Assembly (NCBI RefSeq): GCF_009857475.1
Contig: NZ_WWCJ01000014.1
Coordinates: forward strand, 62,001-126,000
Length of the DNA: 64,000 bases
From: Pseudoduganella guangdongensis
GTDB taxonomy: Bacteria; Pseudomonadota; Gammaproteobacteria; Burkholderiales; Burkholderiaceae_D
Reading direction: 5' to 3'
This document shows positions 34,546-44,400 of this stretch, piece after piece; position 1 is the first letter of the stretch; each line of letters starts with the position of its first letter. The position numbers were made by a program, and so were the translations under genes. The notes under the pieces were generated by a model that did not search any database, was not told the DNA's origin, and saw only the letters and a list, made by a program, of their open reading frames with translations.

Positions 34546-36743
34546 AGGCGCTGCTCGCAACCCTGCAGCGCGCCTGGCGCCGGCTGGCCAGCGCCGGCAA
34601 GCGCGGCGTGCACACCCCGTCCGTGCTGCAGATGGAGGCGGTGGAATGCGGCGCCGCCTCGCTGTCCATGGTGCTCAGCTATTACAAGAAGTACATCGCC
34701 CTCGAGCAGCTGCGCATCGCCTGCGGCGTGTCGCGCGACGGCAGCAAGGCCAACAACATCCTGGCGGCGGCGCGCCAGTTCGGCCTGCAGGCGCAGGGCT
34801 TCCGCGCCGAACCGCAGGGCTTGCGCGCGGTCAGGCTGCCGGCCATCATCTTCTGGAACTTCAACCATTACGTGGTGCTGGACGGGTTCGACGGCGACCA
34901 GGTCTACATCAACGATCCCGGCTACGGCCGGCGCACCGTGTCGGCCGCGGAATTCGACCAGTCCTTCACCGGCGTCGTGCTGACCTTCGAACCGGGGCCG
35001 CAGTTCCAGCCCTCGGGCCAGCCGCCCAGCCTGTTCGACGGGTTGCGCCGGCGCCTGGTCGGGGCGCGCACGGCGGTCAGTTACCTGGTGCTGGTGGGGC
35101 TGGCCCTGGTGCTGCCCGGCCTGGTGATCCCGGCCTTCACTTCGGTCTTCATCGACCAGGTGCTGGTGGGCGGCCTCGACACCTGGGCGCTGCCGCTGAT
35201 TGCCGGCATGCTGGCCACGGCGGCCGTGCTGGCGGCGCTGACCTGGCTGCAGCGCTACTACCTGCTGAAGCTGGAAATGCGCATCGGCCTGACCACGGCC
35301 GCGTCCTTCTTCTGGCACGTGCTGCGCCTGCCGCTCTCGTTCTATAACCAGCGTTCGGCCGGCGACATCGGCGCGCGCGTCGGCATCAACGACGAAGTGG
35401 CCAAGATCCTGTCGGCCGACCTGGCCGGCGGCGTGCTGAGCGTGCTGACCGCGCTGTTCTTTGCCGCCATCATGCTGTTCTACGACGTGACGATGAGCCT
35501 GCTGACCATCGCCATCGTGATCGTCAATATGCTGGTGTTGCGCTACGTCTCGCAGCGCCGGGTCGAACTGACGCAAAAGCTGGCCATCGACCAGGGCAAG
35601 GTGTCCGGCACCTCGCTGAACGGGCTGGCGCTGATCGAGTCGCTGAAGGCATCGGGGGCGGAGTCGGACTTCTTCAGCCGCTGGGCCGGCTACCAGGCGC
35701 GCTTGATGAATTCGACCCAGGCCATGTTCCGCAGCTCGATCGCGCTCGACCTGCTGCCCAAGTTCCTGACCGCCGTCAACGGCGCGCTCCTGCTGGGGAT
35801 GGGCGGCATGCGCGTGATGGACGGCGTCATGACCATCGGCACGCTGGTGGCGTTCCAGGCGCTGGTGGCCAGCTTTACGCTTCCGGTCAACAACCTGGTG
35901 GCGCTGGGCGGCAAGATCCAGTCGTTCCAGGGCGATATGGGCCGGCTCGACGACGTGATGCGCTATCCCTGCGAAGACATTGCCGCCATGGACCGCCAGC
36001 AGCAGACCGTGGCCAGCGCCAAGCTGGAAGGCTGCCTGGAACTGCGCAACGTCACCTTCGGCTACAGCCGCCTGGGCCCGCCGCTGCTGAAGGATTTCAA
36101 CCTGCTGGTCAAGCCTGGCCAGCGGGTGGCGCTGGTGGGCGGTTCCGGCTGCGGCAAGTCGACCATTGCCAAACTGGTGCTGGGCCTGTACGAGCTGTGG
36201 GACGGCGCGGTGCTGTTCGACGGCAAGCCGCGCCAGGAGTGGCCGCGCTGGCAGCTGCTGAATTCGATGGCGGCGGTGGACCAGGATATCGCGCTGTTCT
36301 CGGGCACCGTGCGCGACAACCTGACCATGTGGGACAGCACGGTAGCGCATGCCGTCATGGTGGAGGCGGCCAAGGATGCCTGCATCCACGATGTCATCTC
36401 GGCGCGCGCCGGCGGCTATGACGGCGTGGTCGGCGAAGGCGGCGCCAACTTCAGCGGCGGCCAGCGGCAGCGCCTGGAAATTGCGCGCGCGCTGACCGCC
36501 AACCCGCGCCTGGTGATCCTGGACGAGGCGACCAGCGCCCTCGACCCGCTGACCGAACAACTGGTCGACGCCAACCTGCGCCGGCGCGGCTGCGCCTGCC
36601 TGATCGTGGCGCATCGCCTGAGCTCGATCCGCGACTGCGATGAAATCATTGTGCTCGAGCGTGGCCAGGTGGTCGAGCGCGGCACCCACGACACATTGCT
36701 GGCCCTGGATCGCCACTACGCGAGGCTGATGGCAAATGAATAA
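34542..36743 (+). CDS. C39 peptidase/ABC exporter (NHLM type)
   Basis: A 733-residue inner membrane protein that should cut the leader after Gly-Gly and export the core peptide. The N-terminal C39 domain has Q30, C36 (ECGAAS), H109 (FNHYVVL) and D125 (INDP), a complete active site. Six membrane helices occupy about 170-430. The ATPase domain has Walker A GGSGCGKST (about 533), signature FSGGQRQRLE and Walker B LVILDEATSALD. It partners the second ABC protein, which starts inside its last codons, and matches the precursor's double-Gly leader encoded 8 kb upstream. Confidence 0.95.
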   Translation: MKALLATLQRAWRRLASAGKRGVHTPSVLQMEAVECGAASLSMVLSYYKKYIALEQLRIACGVSRDGSKANNILAAARQFGLQAQGFRAEPQGLRAVRLPAIIFWNFNHYVVLDGFDGDQVYINDPGYGRRTVSAAEFDQSFTGVVLTFEPGPQFQPSGQPPSLFDGLRRRLVGARTAVSYLVLVGLALVLPGLVIPAFTSVFIDQVLVGGLDTWALPLIAGMLATAAVLAALTWLQRYYLLKLEMRIGLTTAASFFWHVLRLPLSFYNQRSAGDIGARVGINDEVAKILSADLAGGVLSVLTALFFAAIMLFYDVTMSLLTIAIVIVNMLVLRYVSQRRVELTQKLAIDQGKVSGTSLNGLALIESLKASGAESDFFSRWAGYQARLMNSTQAMFRSSIALDLLPKFLTAVNGALLLGMGGMRVMDGVMTIGTLVAFQALVASFTLPVNNLVALGGKIQSFQGDMGRLDDVMRYPCEDIAAMDRQQQTVASAKLEGCLELRNVTFGYSRLGPPLLKDFNLLVKPGQRVALVGGSGCGKSTIAKLVLGLYELWDGAVLFDGKPRQEWPRWQLLNSMAAVDQDIALFSGTVRDNLTMWDSTVAHAVMVEAAKDACIHDVISARAGGYDGVVGEGGANFSGGQRQRLEIARALTANPRLVILDEATSALDPLTEQLVDANLRRRGCACLIVAHRLSSIRDCDEIIVLERGQVVERGTHDTLLALDRHYARLMANE

Positions 36744-39645
36744 GCGACACGATCCCAGCCTGGACCAGCAGCTCTTGCAGCGCGGCTGCGAAGGCAGCGC
36801 GCGCGGCCTGCAGCTGGTCGGCCCCGGCTTTCCGGCCTGGTTCATCGAATATGGCCGCGTCGACGTGTTCCTGGTGCGCACCGGCGACCATGGCGGCGCG
36901 GGCGCGCGCACCCTGCTGTTCTCGGTGGAAGCGGGGCAGTTGCTGTGGCTGCCCGACGATTGCGGCCATGCCAGCCTGCCGCTGGCCCTGATGCCTGCCG
37001 CCGACGCCCGTTACCGCTGCATCGCGCGCGATGAGGTGCAGGCGTTGCTGGCTGAGCCGTCGCTGCGCGCCGGCGCGCTGGCGCAGCTTGACTGGCTGGC
37101 CGCCAGCATCGCCAGCGGCCTGGCGCCGCGCACCGGCGCGCCGGCCGGGCTGCTGGAGGCGGGCCCCTGCCGCGCAGACCAGGCGCAGGAAATGGCGCCG
37201 GCCGCGCCGGGCCTGTGGCTGTGGCCGCAAGCGGGCGCCCTGCGCTATGGCGGCGGCGAGGCGCTGCCGCTGGCGCGCGCGGTACCGCTGCCGCCCAACA
37301 GCCGTCTGGCCATGGACGCCGGCAGCGCGCTGGCGGCCGGACCGATCGACACACTGGCGCCGGAGCTGCCGTGCAGCGCGCTGCTGGAGGGCGTGGCCGT
37401 GCTGGCGCACCACCTGCACCGCAGCGCCATCGCACAGGCCGAGCAAGCCGATAGCGCCGAGCTGGAGCGGCTGCACACCAAGCGCGCGCGCAGCAGCCGC
37501 GCCATGAGCGATGCGCTGGGTTCGCTGGTCACCTTGTTCCACCAGCAGGCACCCGGCATGGCGCCGCTGGAGGGCCGCAACCTGATCCTGGCCGAGTGCA
37601 AGCTGATCGGCCAGCGCCAGGGCATCGACTTCAAGCCGGCCGCGGCGCCGCTCGACACCCGCTTCAGCGACCCGGTCAAGGCCATTGCCCAGGCGTCGGG
37701 CGTGCGCAACCGCAAGGTGACGCTGAAGGGCGACTGGTGGCTGCAGGACAATGGCCCGCTGCTGGCGTTCAACGACGCCACCTGCATTCCCCATGCGCTG
37801 CTGCCGTCGCGCGGCGGACGCTATACCTGGATCGACCCCGGCAGCGGGGAAGAGCGCCCGGTGACGGCGGAGTTCGCCCAAGCGCTGAAGCCGTTTGCCT
37901 TTGTGTTCTACACCGGCCTGCCGCCGCAGGCGCTGGCGCTGCGCGACATCGTGCGCTTCCTGCTGCGCAGCGTGCGGCCCGACATCGCCGTGGTGGCGGC
38001 CATCGCGCTGGCCAGCGCCTTGCTTGGCATGGCCATGCCGCTGGCCAGCGGCTACCTGTTCGACAGCGTGTTCCCGGCCGCCGACGGCCCGGGCATGGTG
38101 CAGGTGGTGCTGATGCTGTTCGTGGCCAGCCTGGCCACGCTGCTGCTGGAAGCGACGCGCGCCCTGACCATGCTGCGCATCGAGGGCAAGGCCAGCAGCG
38201 ACTTGCAGGCCGCGGTCTGGGACCGCGTGCTGAGTTTGCCGGTGCCGTTCTTCCGCGACTACAGCGCGGGCGACCTGTCGACCCGCATCAACGGCATCAA
38301 CGAGATCCGCCAGGCGCTGTCGGGCACGGTGATCGCCACCGCCATCAACAGCGCCTTTGCCGCCCTCAACATCTTCCTGCTGTTCTACTACAGCAGCAAG
38401 CTGGCCCTGGTGGCGCTGGGCCTGCTGCTGCTGGCGGTGGGCGTCAACCTGCTGATCGGCTATGCAAGTGCCGGCGTCAGCCGCCAGGCGGCCGATGCGC
38501 ACGGCAAGGTGGCCGGCCTGGTGTTCGAGTACCTGGGCGGCGTGGCCAAGCTGCGCATCACGGGCGCGGAAGCGCGCGCCTTTGCCAACTGGGCCGCCAG
38601 CTTCGGCCGCCAGAAATGGCTGGCGCTGCGCGCCGGCAGCCTGGCCAATTGTTCCGCCGTGTTCAATGCCGCCTTCCCGCTGCTGTCGAATGCCCTGCTG
38701 TTCGCCTGCATCGGGCTGGCCGATGCCAAGGCCGAGATGGCGCGCCTGTCGACCGGCGACTTCATTGCCTTCAGCGTGGCCTGGACCATCTTCCTCAACG
38801 CCGCGTTGGCGCTGGTCAAGACCGGCATCGACCTGCTGCCGCTGGCGGCCACCTACGAACGCACCAAGCCGATCCTGGCGGCGCTGCCGGAGGTCGACGC
38901 CAGCAAGCCTTACCCCGGCGCGCTGAGCGGGGCGATCGAGTTGAGCAAGGTGCGCTTCGCCTATGCGGCCGACGCCCCGCCGGTGATCGAGGACGTCTCG
39001 CTGTCGATTGCGCCCGGCCAGTTCGTGGCCCTGGTCGGCTCGTCGGGGTCCGGCAAATCGACCCTGCTGCGCCTGATGCTCGGCTTCGAGCAGCCCAGCA
39101 ATGGCGGGCTGTATGTCGATGGGCAGAACCTGAATGAGATCGATATCGGCGCGGTGCGGCGCCAGATGGGCGTGGTGCTGCAGAGCGGCCGCCTGATGAG
39201 CGGCGACATCTTCACCAACATCATCGGCGCCAGCAACCTGACCCTGGAGGATGCCTGGGCCGCGGCGCGCGCCTGCGGCCTGGACCGCGATATCGAAGCC
39301 ATGCCGATGGGCATGCACACCCTGGTCAGCGAAGGCGGTGCCACGCTGTCGGGCGGGCAGCGGCAGCGCCTCTTGATCGCACGCGCCATCGTGACGCAGC
39401 CCAAGATCGTGTTCTTTGACGAGGCGACCAGTGCGCTCGACAACCAGAGCCAGGCCATCGTCAGTGCCAGCCTGGAACAGCTGAAGGCGACGCGGGTGGT
39501 GATCGCCCACCGCCTGAGCACGATCATGAACGCCGACTGCATCTACGTGCTCGACAAGGGCAAGCTGGTGCAGTCGGGCACGTACCAAGAATTGATGGCC
39601 CAGGACGGCTTGTTCGCCGAACTGGCCAAACGCCAGCTAGCCTGA
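36736..39645 (+). CDS. NHLM-type ABC exporter, no peptidase, extended N-terminus
   Basis: A 969-residue protein. The first 400 or so residues are not a transporter domain: they hold a cyclic-nucleotide-domain-like beta region (FIEYGRVDVFLVRTGD) and a long mixed region. Six membrane helices (about 415-700) and an ATPase domain follow, with Walker A GSSGSGKST (about 769), signature LSGGQRQRLL and Walker B IVFFDEATSALD. It matches the second NHLM-system ABC protein, which normally accompanies a C39 partner. It overlaps that gene by 8 bp. No C39 residues are present, so it cannot cleave the leader. Confidence 0.92.
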   Translation: MNKRHDPSLDQQLLQRGCEGSARGLQLVGPGFPAWFIEYGRVDVFLVRTGDHGGAGARTLLFSVEAGQLLWLPDDCGHASLPLALMPAADARYRCIARDEVQALLAEPSLRAGALAQLDWLAASIASGLAPRTGAPAGLLEAGPCRADQAQEMAPAAPGLWLWPQAGALRYGGGEALPLARAVPLPPNSRLAMDAGSALAAGPIDTLAPELPCSALLEGVAVLAHHLHRSAIAQAEQADSAELERLHTKRARSSRAMSDALGSLVTLFHQQAPGMAPLEGRNLILAECKLIGQRQGIDFKPAAAPLDTRFSDPVKAIAQASGVRNRKVTLKGDWWLQDNGPLLAFNDATCIPHALLPSRGGRYTWIDPGSGEERPVTAEFAQALKPFAFVFYTGLPPQALALRDIVRFLLRSVRPDIAVVAAIALASALLGMAMPLASGYLFDSVFPAADGPGMVQVVLMLFVASLATLLLEATRALTMLRIEGKASSDLQAAVWDRVLSLPVPFFRDYSAGDLSTRINGINEIRQALSGTVIATAINSAFAALNIFLLFYYSSKLALVALGLLLLAVGVNLLIGYASAGVSRQAADAHGKVAGLVFEYLGGVAKLRITGAEARAFANWAASFGRQKWLALRAGSLANCSAVFNAAFPLLSNALLFACIGLADAKAEMARLSTGDFIAFSVAWTIFLNAALALVKTGIDLLPLAATYERTKPILAALPEVDASKPYPGALSGAIELSKVRFAYAADAPPVIEDVSLSIAPGQFVALVGSSGSGKSTLLRLMLGFEQPSNGGLYVDGQNLNEIDIGAVRRQMGVVLQSGRLMSGDIFTNIIGASNLTLEDAWAAARACGLDRDIEAMPMGMHTLVSEGGATLSGGQRQRLLIARAIVTQPKIVFFDEATSALDNQSQAIVSASLEQLKATRVVIAHRLSTIMNADCIYVLDKGKLVQSGTYQELMAQDGLFAELAKRQLA

Positions 39646-39654
39646 AGGAGTGCC

Positions 39655-40821
39655 ATGAAGACCGTGCTTGTCCTGTTGTTGACCCTGTTTACCCTGAGCG
39701 CGTGCGACCAGGCCTCGCTGGCGCAGCAGCGCAGCGAGCAGCTGGCCGCGCAAAGCGGCGAGATCACGGTGGCGGTGGCCTGGCCGCTGACGTCGAGCAA
39801 GGCGACCCTGGCCAAGGGCGTGCAGCTGGCGGCCGATGAAATCAACAGCGGCGGCGGCATCCTCGGCGGACGCAAGCTCAAGCTGCTGTTCAAGGACGAT
39901 GCCGGATCGCTGAGTACCGGCCGCCAGGTGGCGCAGGAAATTGCCAACGACCCCGGCGTGGCGGCCGTGATCGGCCACCTGAACAGCTACATCACGGCGC
40001 CGGCCTCGCTGATCTACGAACGGGCCGGTTTGCTGATGATCACGCCCGGCGCCAGCGGCCAGAAGGTGACCGAGCAAGGCGGCAAGCTGGTGTTCCGCAG
40101 CCTGCCCGGCAACCGCGACCAGGGACGCCAGATCGGCGACTACGCGGCGGCCCAGGGTTACCGGCGCGTGGCCATCTATTACATCAAGAACGATTACGGG
40201 GTCGACCTGGCCAACTGTTTTGAGCAGCGCGCGCATGAGCTTGGCATGACCGTGGTCGACCGCCAGTCGTACGACATGGGGGGCGGCGACCGCAGCATCA
40301 CCTTGCGCAACTGGGCCGCGTTCCTGAAGATCGATGCCATTTTCTTTGTCGGCTCGCTGCCGGAGGGCGGCCAGATCATGCGCGACATGCGCGCCGCAGG
40401 CCTGCAGATGCCCGTGTTTGGCGGCGCCGGCCTGGACTCGCCGGACCTGATCAAACTGGGCGGCCCGAGTGTCAACGGCACGGTGGTGTTTTCGCTGTTT
40501 AACCAGAACGATCCGCATCCGGACGTGCTGGCGTTCGGCCAGCGCTACCAGGCGCGCTACGGCAAGCTGCCCGACGCCACGGCGGCGCAGGGCTATGACA
40601 CGCTGAAGCTGCTGGCCCATGCCATGACGGCTGCGCGCAGCACGGCGCCGATCGAGGTGGCTGCCGCCTTGCGCGCCACGCGCGACTGGCGCGGGGTCAC
40701 CGGCCTGCACACGTTCGACCTCAAGGGCGACCTGATCGCCAAGCAGCTGGCCAAGGTGGTGGTCAACAACGGCAAGTTCGAACCGTTCGCCTCGCAACCG
40801 CCGGTCAGCTACCGGCCGTAG
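39655..40821 (+). CDS. Branched-chain amino acid-type binding lipoprotein
   Basis: A 388-residue lipoprotein with lipobox LSAC (Cys17) and a type I periplasmic binding fold of the LivJ/Peripla_BP_6 group (TLAKGVQLAADEINSGGGILGGRKLKLLFKDDAG, VAAVIGHLNSYITAPASLIYE). There is no Liv permease or ATPase beside it. AAGGAG precedes the start 9 bp after the ABC gene, so it belongs to the export operon. It could bind the product or a signal on the periplasmic side; no ligand can be predicted. Confidence 0.87.
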   Translation: MKTVLVLLLTLFTLSACDQASLAQQRSEQLAAQSGEITVAVAWPLTSSKATLAKGVQLAADEINSGGGILGGRKLKLLFKDDAGSLSTGRQVAQEIANDPGVAAVIGHLNSYITAPASLIYERAGLLMITPGASGQKVTEQGGKLVFRSLPGNRDQGRQIGDYAAAQGYRRVAIYYIKNDYGVDLANCFEQRAHELGMTVVDRQSYDMGGGDRSITLRNWAAFLKIDAIFFVGSLPEGGQIMRDMRAAGLQMPVFGGAGLDSPDLIKLGGPSVNGTVVFSLFNQNDPHPDVLAFGQRYQARYGKLPDATAAQGYDTLKLLAHAMTAARSTAPIEVAAALRATRDWRGVTGLHTFDLKGDLIAKQLAKVVVNNGKFEPFASQPPVSYRP

Positions 40822-40836
40822 GCAAAGGGGAGCCGC

Positions 40837-43389
40837 ATGCCGAAGGACCAGTTTTCGCCGCAGCCGAGCGCCGCCCTAGCGCAAGCCGCCGCCGGCGTGC
40901 GGCTGCTGCATCCGCATATGGTGCTGCGGGTCGCCGGCGAGCCGTGCGCCGACTGGCAGCACTTGCATGATGGCGCGACGGCTGCCAGCCTGGCGCACAT
41001 GCAGGCCTTGCGCGAGCGGCTGGCGCACTTGGCGCACGCGGCCTGCCGCGCCATCGAGCACGCGGTATTCCTGGCCGGCGAGGAGCGGGCGGCGCGGCGC
41101 GATCTGCTGGCGGCCAAGCGCGCGGCCTTCAACGGCCAGCCCTTCCACCTCGGCGAGCGCTTGCTGTGCGACTGGTTTGCGCCGGCGCAGCGCGCGCTAC
41201 TGGGCGAGGTGGCGCAGTTGGCGGGGCAGTTGCAAGCGGCCGAGCAAGGATTTGCCGCCGTCTTCGAAGCGGAGGCCGGGCGTGCGCTGCAGCGCCTGCG
41301 CGCCGCGGCCAGCCAGGCGCCGGCCCTGATGGGCGGCATCCATTACAGCAATCCCGCGTTGTACCGCTTGCTGCAGCGCTGGCTGCATGAGCCGCAGCCC
41401 GGCGACAGCAAGTCGGAGCGCCGCCTGCAGGCCACCTTGCTTGATTTCGCCATGCGCGCCGCGTTCAAGACCAGCCCGCTGTCCTCCTTCACCCTGGTCG
41501 CCGTGGCGCGCTGGCAGGAAGGGGCCGGGGCTGGCTGCGACCTTGGCGCCCGGACGGCGCGCCTGGCACTGCGCTTCAACCACAGCCTGCTGTTGCATGT
41601 GCTGGAAGCGGTGTGGCGCAGCCCGCAGTCTCTGGGCGACGCTTTCCCGCTGGTTCTGAATCCCACCATCCGCCGCGAAGACGGCGTCCTGCACTGGCAG
41701 CAGTTGGCCCGGACGGACGCCGGCCACGGCAAATTCTGGGGCGCCGGCCACCCGCAGCGCAGCGTGCCGCTCAGCGCGCCGCTGCAGGCCTTCCTGTCGA
41801 CCGTGGCGGCGCTGGATGCGCCGTTCACCCTGGCCTCGGCGACGCAGGCGCTGGCGCGCGTGCTGCCGGCCCAGCACGCAGCGGAGGCCCGGCAATTCGT
41901 CGAGACCATGCTGGCGCTTAACCTGCTGCACCCGCAGTGGCCGCGCTACCAGCAGGACGACGCGCTGAGCGACTTGTTGCGGCTGGCCCCCGCGCTGGCC
42001 GCGCCGGGCGGCGCCGCGCTGCTGGCGGCCGGCGCGCAGATGCAGGCGCAGGCCCGGCCATACGAGCAGGCCGACCTGGCGCAGCGGGTCGCACTGAGGC
42101 AGGGCATCGAAACGGCCGCCGCCGATATGGCCGGCGCGCTGGGCGCCAGCCTGCCGCGCGCACCGCTTTTCTTTGAAGACTGCAGCATCGGCGGGGCGCC
42201 GCTGCAGGCGTGCCCGCAACGCTGGTCCGCCGTACTGGACGACCTGCAGGCATGGCTGGCCCTGCAGCCGCTATTCGATCCGGATACGGCGGCCCAATCC
42301 TGGCTGGCGCAACGCTTCATCGCGCGTTATGGCGCCGAGGGCGTGTGCGGCGATATCGAAGGCTTCCTGTGCGGCCTGGAGACGGGGCCGCTGTCGCCGA
42401 CGCCCGCCATGCAGGCCCTGAAGCATCAGGTGCTGGACACGATGCTGGCCAATGGCGGCCGGCTCGACCCATCCTGGTGCCGGGCGCAGGCCGAGCACCT
42501 GCCGGCGCCGGTGCGGCGGCGCGGCGTATCGCAGGTGTTCTTTGGCCAGCGCACCGACAACGATGCGGCGCCGCGCGGTTTCGTGCTCAACCGCGTGTAC
42601 GGCGGCAGCTCAATGCTGCTGTCGCGCTTCCTGGACGAGCTGCCGGAGGACGAACTGGACGGCGTGCGGCGCTATATCGGCCGCCGCGCGCCGCATGGCA
42701 AGTACCTGGAATTGCCGGGCGTGTTCGGTTTCAACGGCAACCTGCACCCGCGCCTGTCCGACGGCGAAGTGCTGCTGCCAGGCGCGCAGCCGGGCCGCGC
42801 CGGCGTTGCGCGCCACAGCCTGGCTGCGCTGCGCCTGGTCTACAACGCTGCCACCGACCGTCTCGACGTGCTGGATGCGGGCGGCGTTGCGCACGAGCTG
42901 TATTACTTCGGCTTCCTGCAAGTGCGGAACCTGCCCGCGCCTTACCGATGGCTGGCGCGCAACGCCAGCCCGGTGCCGGAACTGTGGCAACTACTGCACC
43001 AGCACGTGGCAGGCAGCGACAGCGAGGTCGTGCAGCTGCCGCGCGTTGCGAGCGGCACCGTGGTCGTCGCGCGCCGCACCTGGATCATCCCGCGCACCTG
43101 CTGGCCCGACCCGCACGGCCCGCTGCCGGCCTTTGCGCGCGCCGTGCATGCGCTGCGCTGCCGGCAGGGCTTGCCCAACCAGGTATTCGCCCGCTTCGAC
43201 GGCAAACCGTTCTACCTGGACCTGGGCAGCCCGCCGCATCTGCGCCTGCTGGCGGCCGCCTTGCGCTCCAGCAGCGCGGCGGCCTGTATCCAGGAGGCGC
43301 TGCCGGCGCCCGGCAGCGGCACGGTGCGCTGGCAGGGCCGCGACCACGTCGCGGAAATGCAGATCGAAATGACGCTTCCGGGCACATGA
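40837..43389 (+). CDS. LanB-type dehydratase, glutamylation part
   Basis: An 850-residue cytoplasmic protein matching the N-terminal (glutamyl-tRNA-dependent) domain of lantibiotic dehydratases. The R...KTSP motif region reads FAMRAAFKTSPLSSFT (about residues 203-218), and downstream blocks include QVFFGQRTDNDAAPRGFVLNRVYGG and PGVFGFNGNLHPRL. The elimination domain is missing and is encoded by the next gene, so this is a split LanB. It should glutamylate Ser or Thr of a precursor. It lies 15 bp after the binding lipoprotein gene with GGGGAG upstream, in the same operon. Confidence 0.88.
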   Translation: MPKDQFSPQPSAALAQAAAGVRLLHPHMVLRVAGEPCADWQHLHDGATAASLAHMQALRERLAHLAHAACRAIEHAVFLAGEERAARRDLLAAKRAAFNGQPFHLGERLLCDWFAPAQRALLGEVAQLAGQLQAAEQGFAAVFEAEAGRALQRLRAAASQAPALMGGIHYSNPALYRLLQRWLHEPQPGDSKSERRLQATLLDFAMRAAFKTSPLSSFTLVAVARWQEGAGAGCDLGARTARLALRFNHSLLLHVLEAVWRSPQSLGDAFPLVLNPTIRREDGVLHWQQLARTDAGHGKFWGAGHPQRSVPLSAPLQAFLSTVAALDAPFTLASATQALARVLPAQHAAEARQFVETMLALNLLHPQWPRYQQDDALSDLLRLAPALAAPGGAALLAAGAQMQAQARPYEQADLAQRVALRQGIETAAADMAGALGASLPRAPLFFEDCSIGGAPLQACPQRWSAVLDDLQAWLALQPLFDPDTAAQSWLAQRFIARYGAEGVCGDIEGFLCGLETGPLSPTPAMQALKHQVLDTMLANGGRLDPSWCRAQAEHLPAPVRRRGVSQVFFGQRTDNDAAPRGFVLNRVYGGSSMLLSRFLDELPEDELDGVRRYIGRRAPHGKYLELPGVFGFNGNLHPRLSDGEVLLPGAQPGRAGVARHSLAALRLVYNAATDRLDVLDAGGVAHELYYFGFLQVRNLPAPYRWLARNASPVPELWQLLHQHVAGSDSEVVQLPRVASGTVVVARRTWIIPRTCWPDPHGPLPAFARAVHALRCRQGLPNQVFARFDGKPFYLDLGSPPHLRLLAAALRSSSAAACIQEALPAPGSGTVRWQGRDHVAEMQIEMTLPGT

Positions 43390-43406
43390 ATCACGAGGAC
43401 AACACC

Positions 43407-44357
43407 ATGGGCTGGCGCTCCATCCACCTGTTCCTGGCCGATCCGGCCCAGGCTGATGCATTCCTGCTGCAGGTCATTGCACCGGAGATGGCCGCGCTGC
43501 GCGGCGGCGGGCAGCTGGAGAGCTGGTTCTACATCCGCTATTGGGAACAGGGGCCGCACCTCCGGCTGCGCCTGCAGCATGTGCGGGAAGAGATCTATGC
43601 GCCGCTGCGGGAGCGCTTGCGTGCGCAACTGGCGCGCTACGTGCGCGCTGGCGCGCAGTGGCCGCAGGCCTATCCGGACGACATGGTGTTCGAACGCCCC
43701 GACGTGGATGCCGAGGCGCGTCGCTGGCTGCCGCAGGGCACGGTGCGTGCGATCGCCTACGTGCCGGAACTGCAGCGCTATGGCGGTGCGCATGCGCTGG
43801 CGGTCAGCGAGCGCCTGTTCGCCTTTTCCAGCGCCCTGGCGCTGCGGGTCGTCGAGGCGGCGCCCGATGCCGACGCGCGCCGCAGCCGGGGCCTGCTGCT
43901 GACCTGCGTGGCGCTGGCGGCTGCCACCAGCGACCGCGCCGGCTTGCTGGGGTTCCTGCAGCAGATGCAAGGCACCTGGCAGGCCATCCTCGGCGAGGTC
44001 GGCAGCCTGCAGGCGGCGGCGCAACTTGTCTCGCCCATACAACGCAGGGACTACCTTGCATTGATCGGGCACCTGCAGCAAGGCGGCGCGCCACCGCAGG
44101 GCTTCGCTCGCGAATGGTGGGCGCAATTGCAGCAGGCCAGCGCCGCATGGCGCGCGTTGGCCTGCCGCGGTTTGTTGCAGTGTCCCCTAAGCGGCCAAGT
44201 GGTTATTGATGTTCCGGGCCAGGCGCGCGCGATTGCAGCGCTGCTTGATTCGCACATCCACATGATGAACAACCGCCTTGGCTTGTCGCCCGAAATTGAG
44301 TTTTGGTACGCGCACATGCTCGAGCACGCAGCTTGCACTGAGGAAGTTACATATTGA
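43407..44357 (+). CDS. LanB elimination/thiopeptide-type C-terminal domain protein
   Basis: A 316-residue protein of the SpaB_C/thiopeptide-type bacteriocin biosynthesis family, the part that eliminates glutamate from glutamylated Ser/Thr to give dehydroamino acids. The opening GWRSIHLFLAD and the FYIRYWEQGPHLRLRLQ block are typical. I chose ATG 43407 because GAGGA lies 7 bp upstream. ATG 43386, which overlaps the preceding TGA, would add seven residues. It pairs with the preceding dehydratase part; some relatives are instead cycloadducases, which the short core here does not favour. Confidence 0.85.
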   Translation: MGWRSIHLFLADPAQADAFLLQVIAPEMAALRGGGQLESWFYIRYWEQGPHLRLRLQHVREEIYAPLRERLRAQLARYVRAGAQWPQAYPDDMVFERPDVDAEARRWLPQGTVRAIAYVPELQRYGGAHALAVSERLFAFSSALALRVVEAAPDADARRSRGLLLTCVALAAATSDRAGLLGFLQQMQGTWQAILGEVGSLQAAAQLVSPIQRRDYLALIGHLQQGGAPPQGFAREWWAQLQQASAAWRALACRGLLQCPLSGQVVIDVPGQARAIAALLDSHIHMMNNRLGLSPEIEFWYAHMLEHAACTEEVTY

Positions 44358-44400
44358 TTACTGTTGATGAAAAGGTAAGTATGTTTTACTTTTCGAAGAC

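Noticed and set aside
40837-44357. Classical lanthipeptide cluster
   Set aside because: There is no LanC-type cyclase and no Cys in the precursor core, so thioether rings are not expected.
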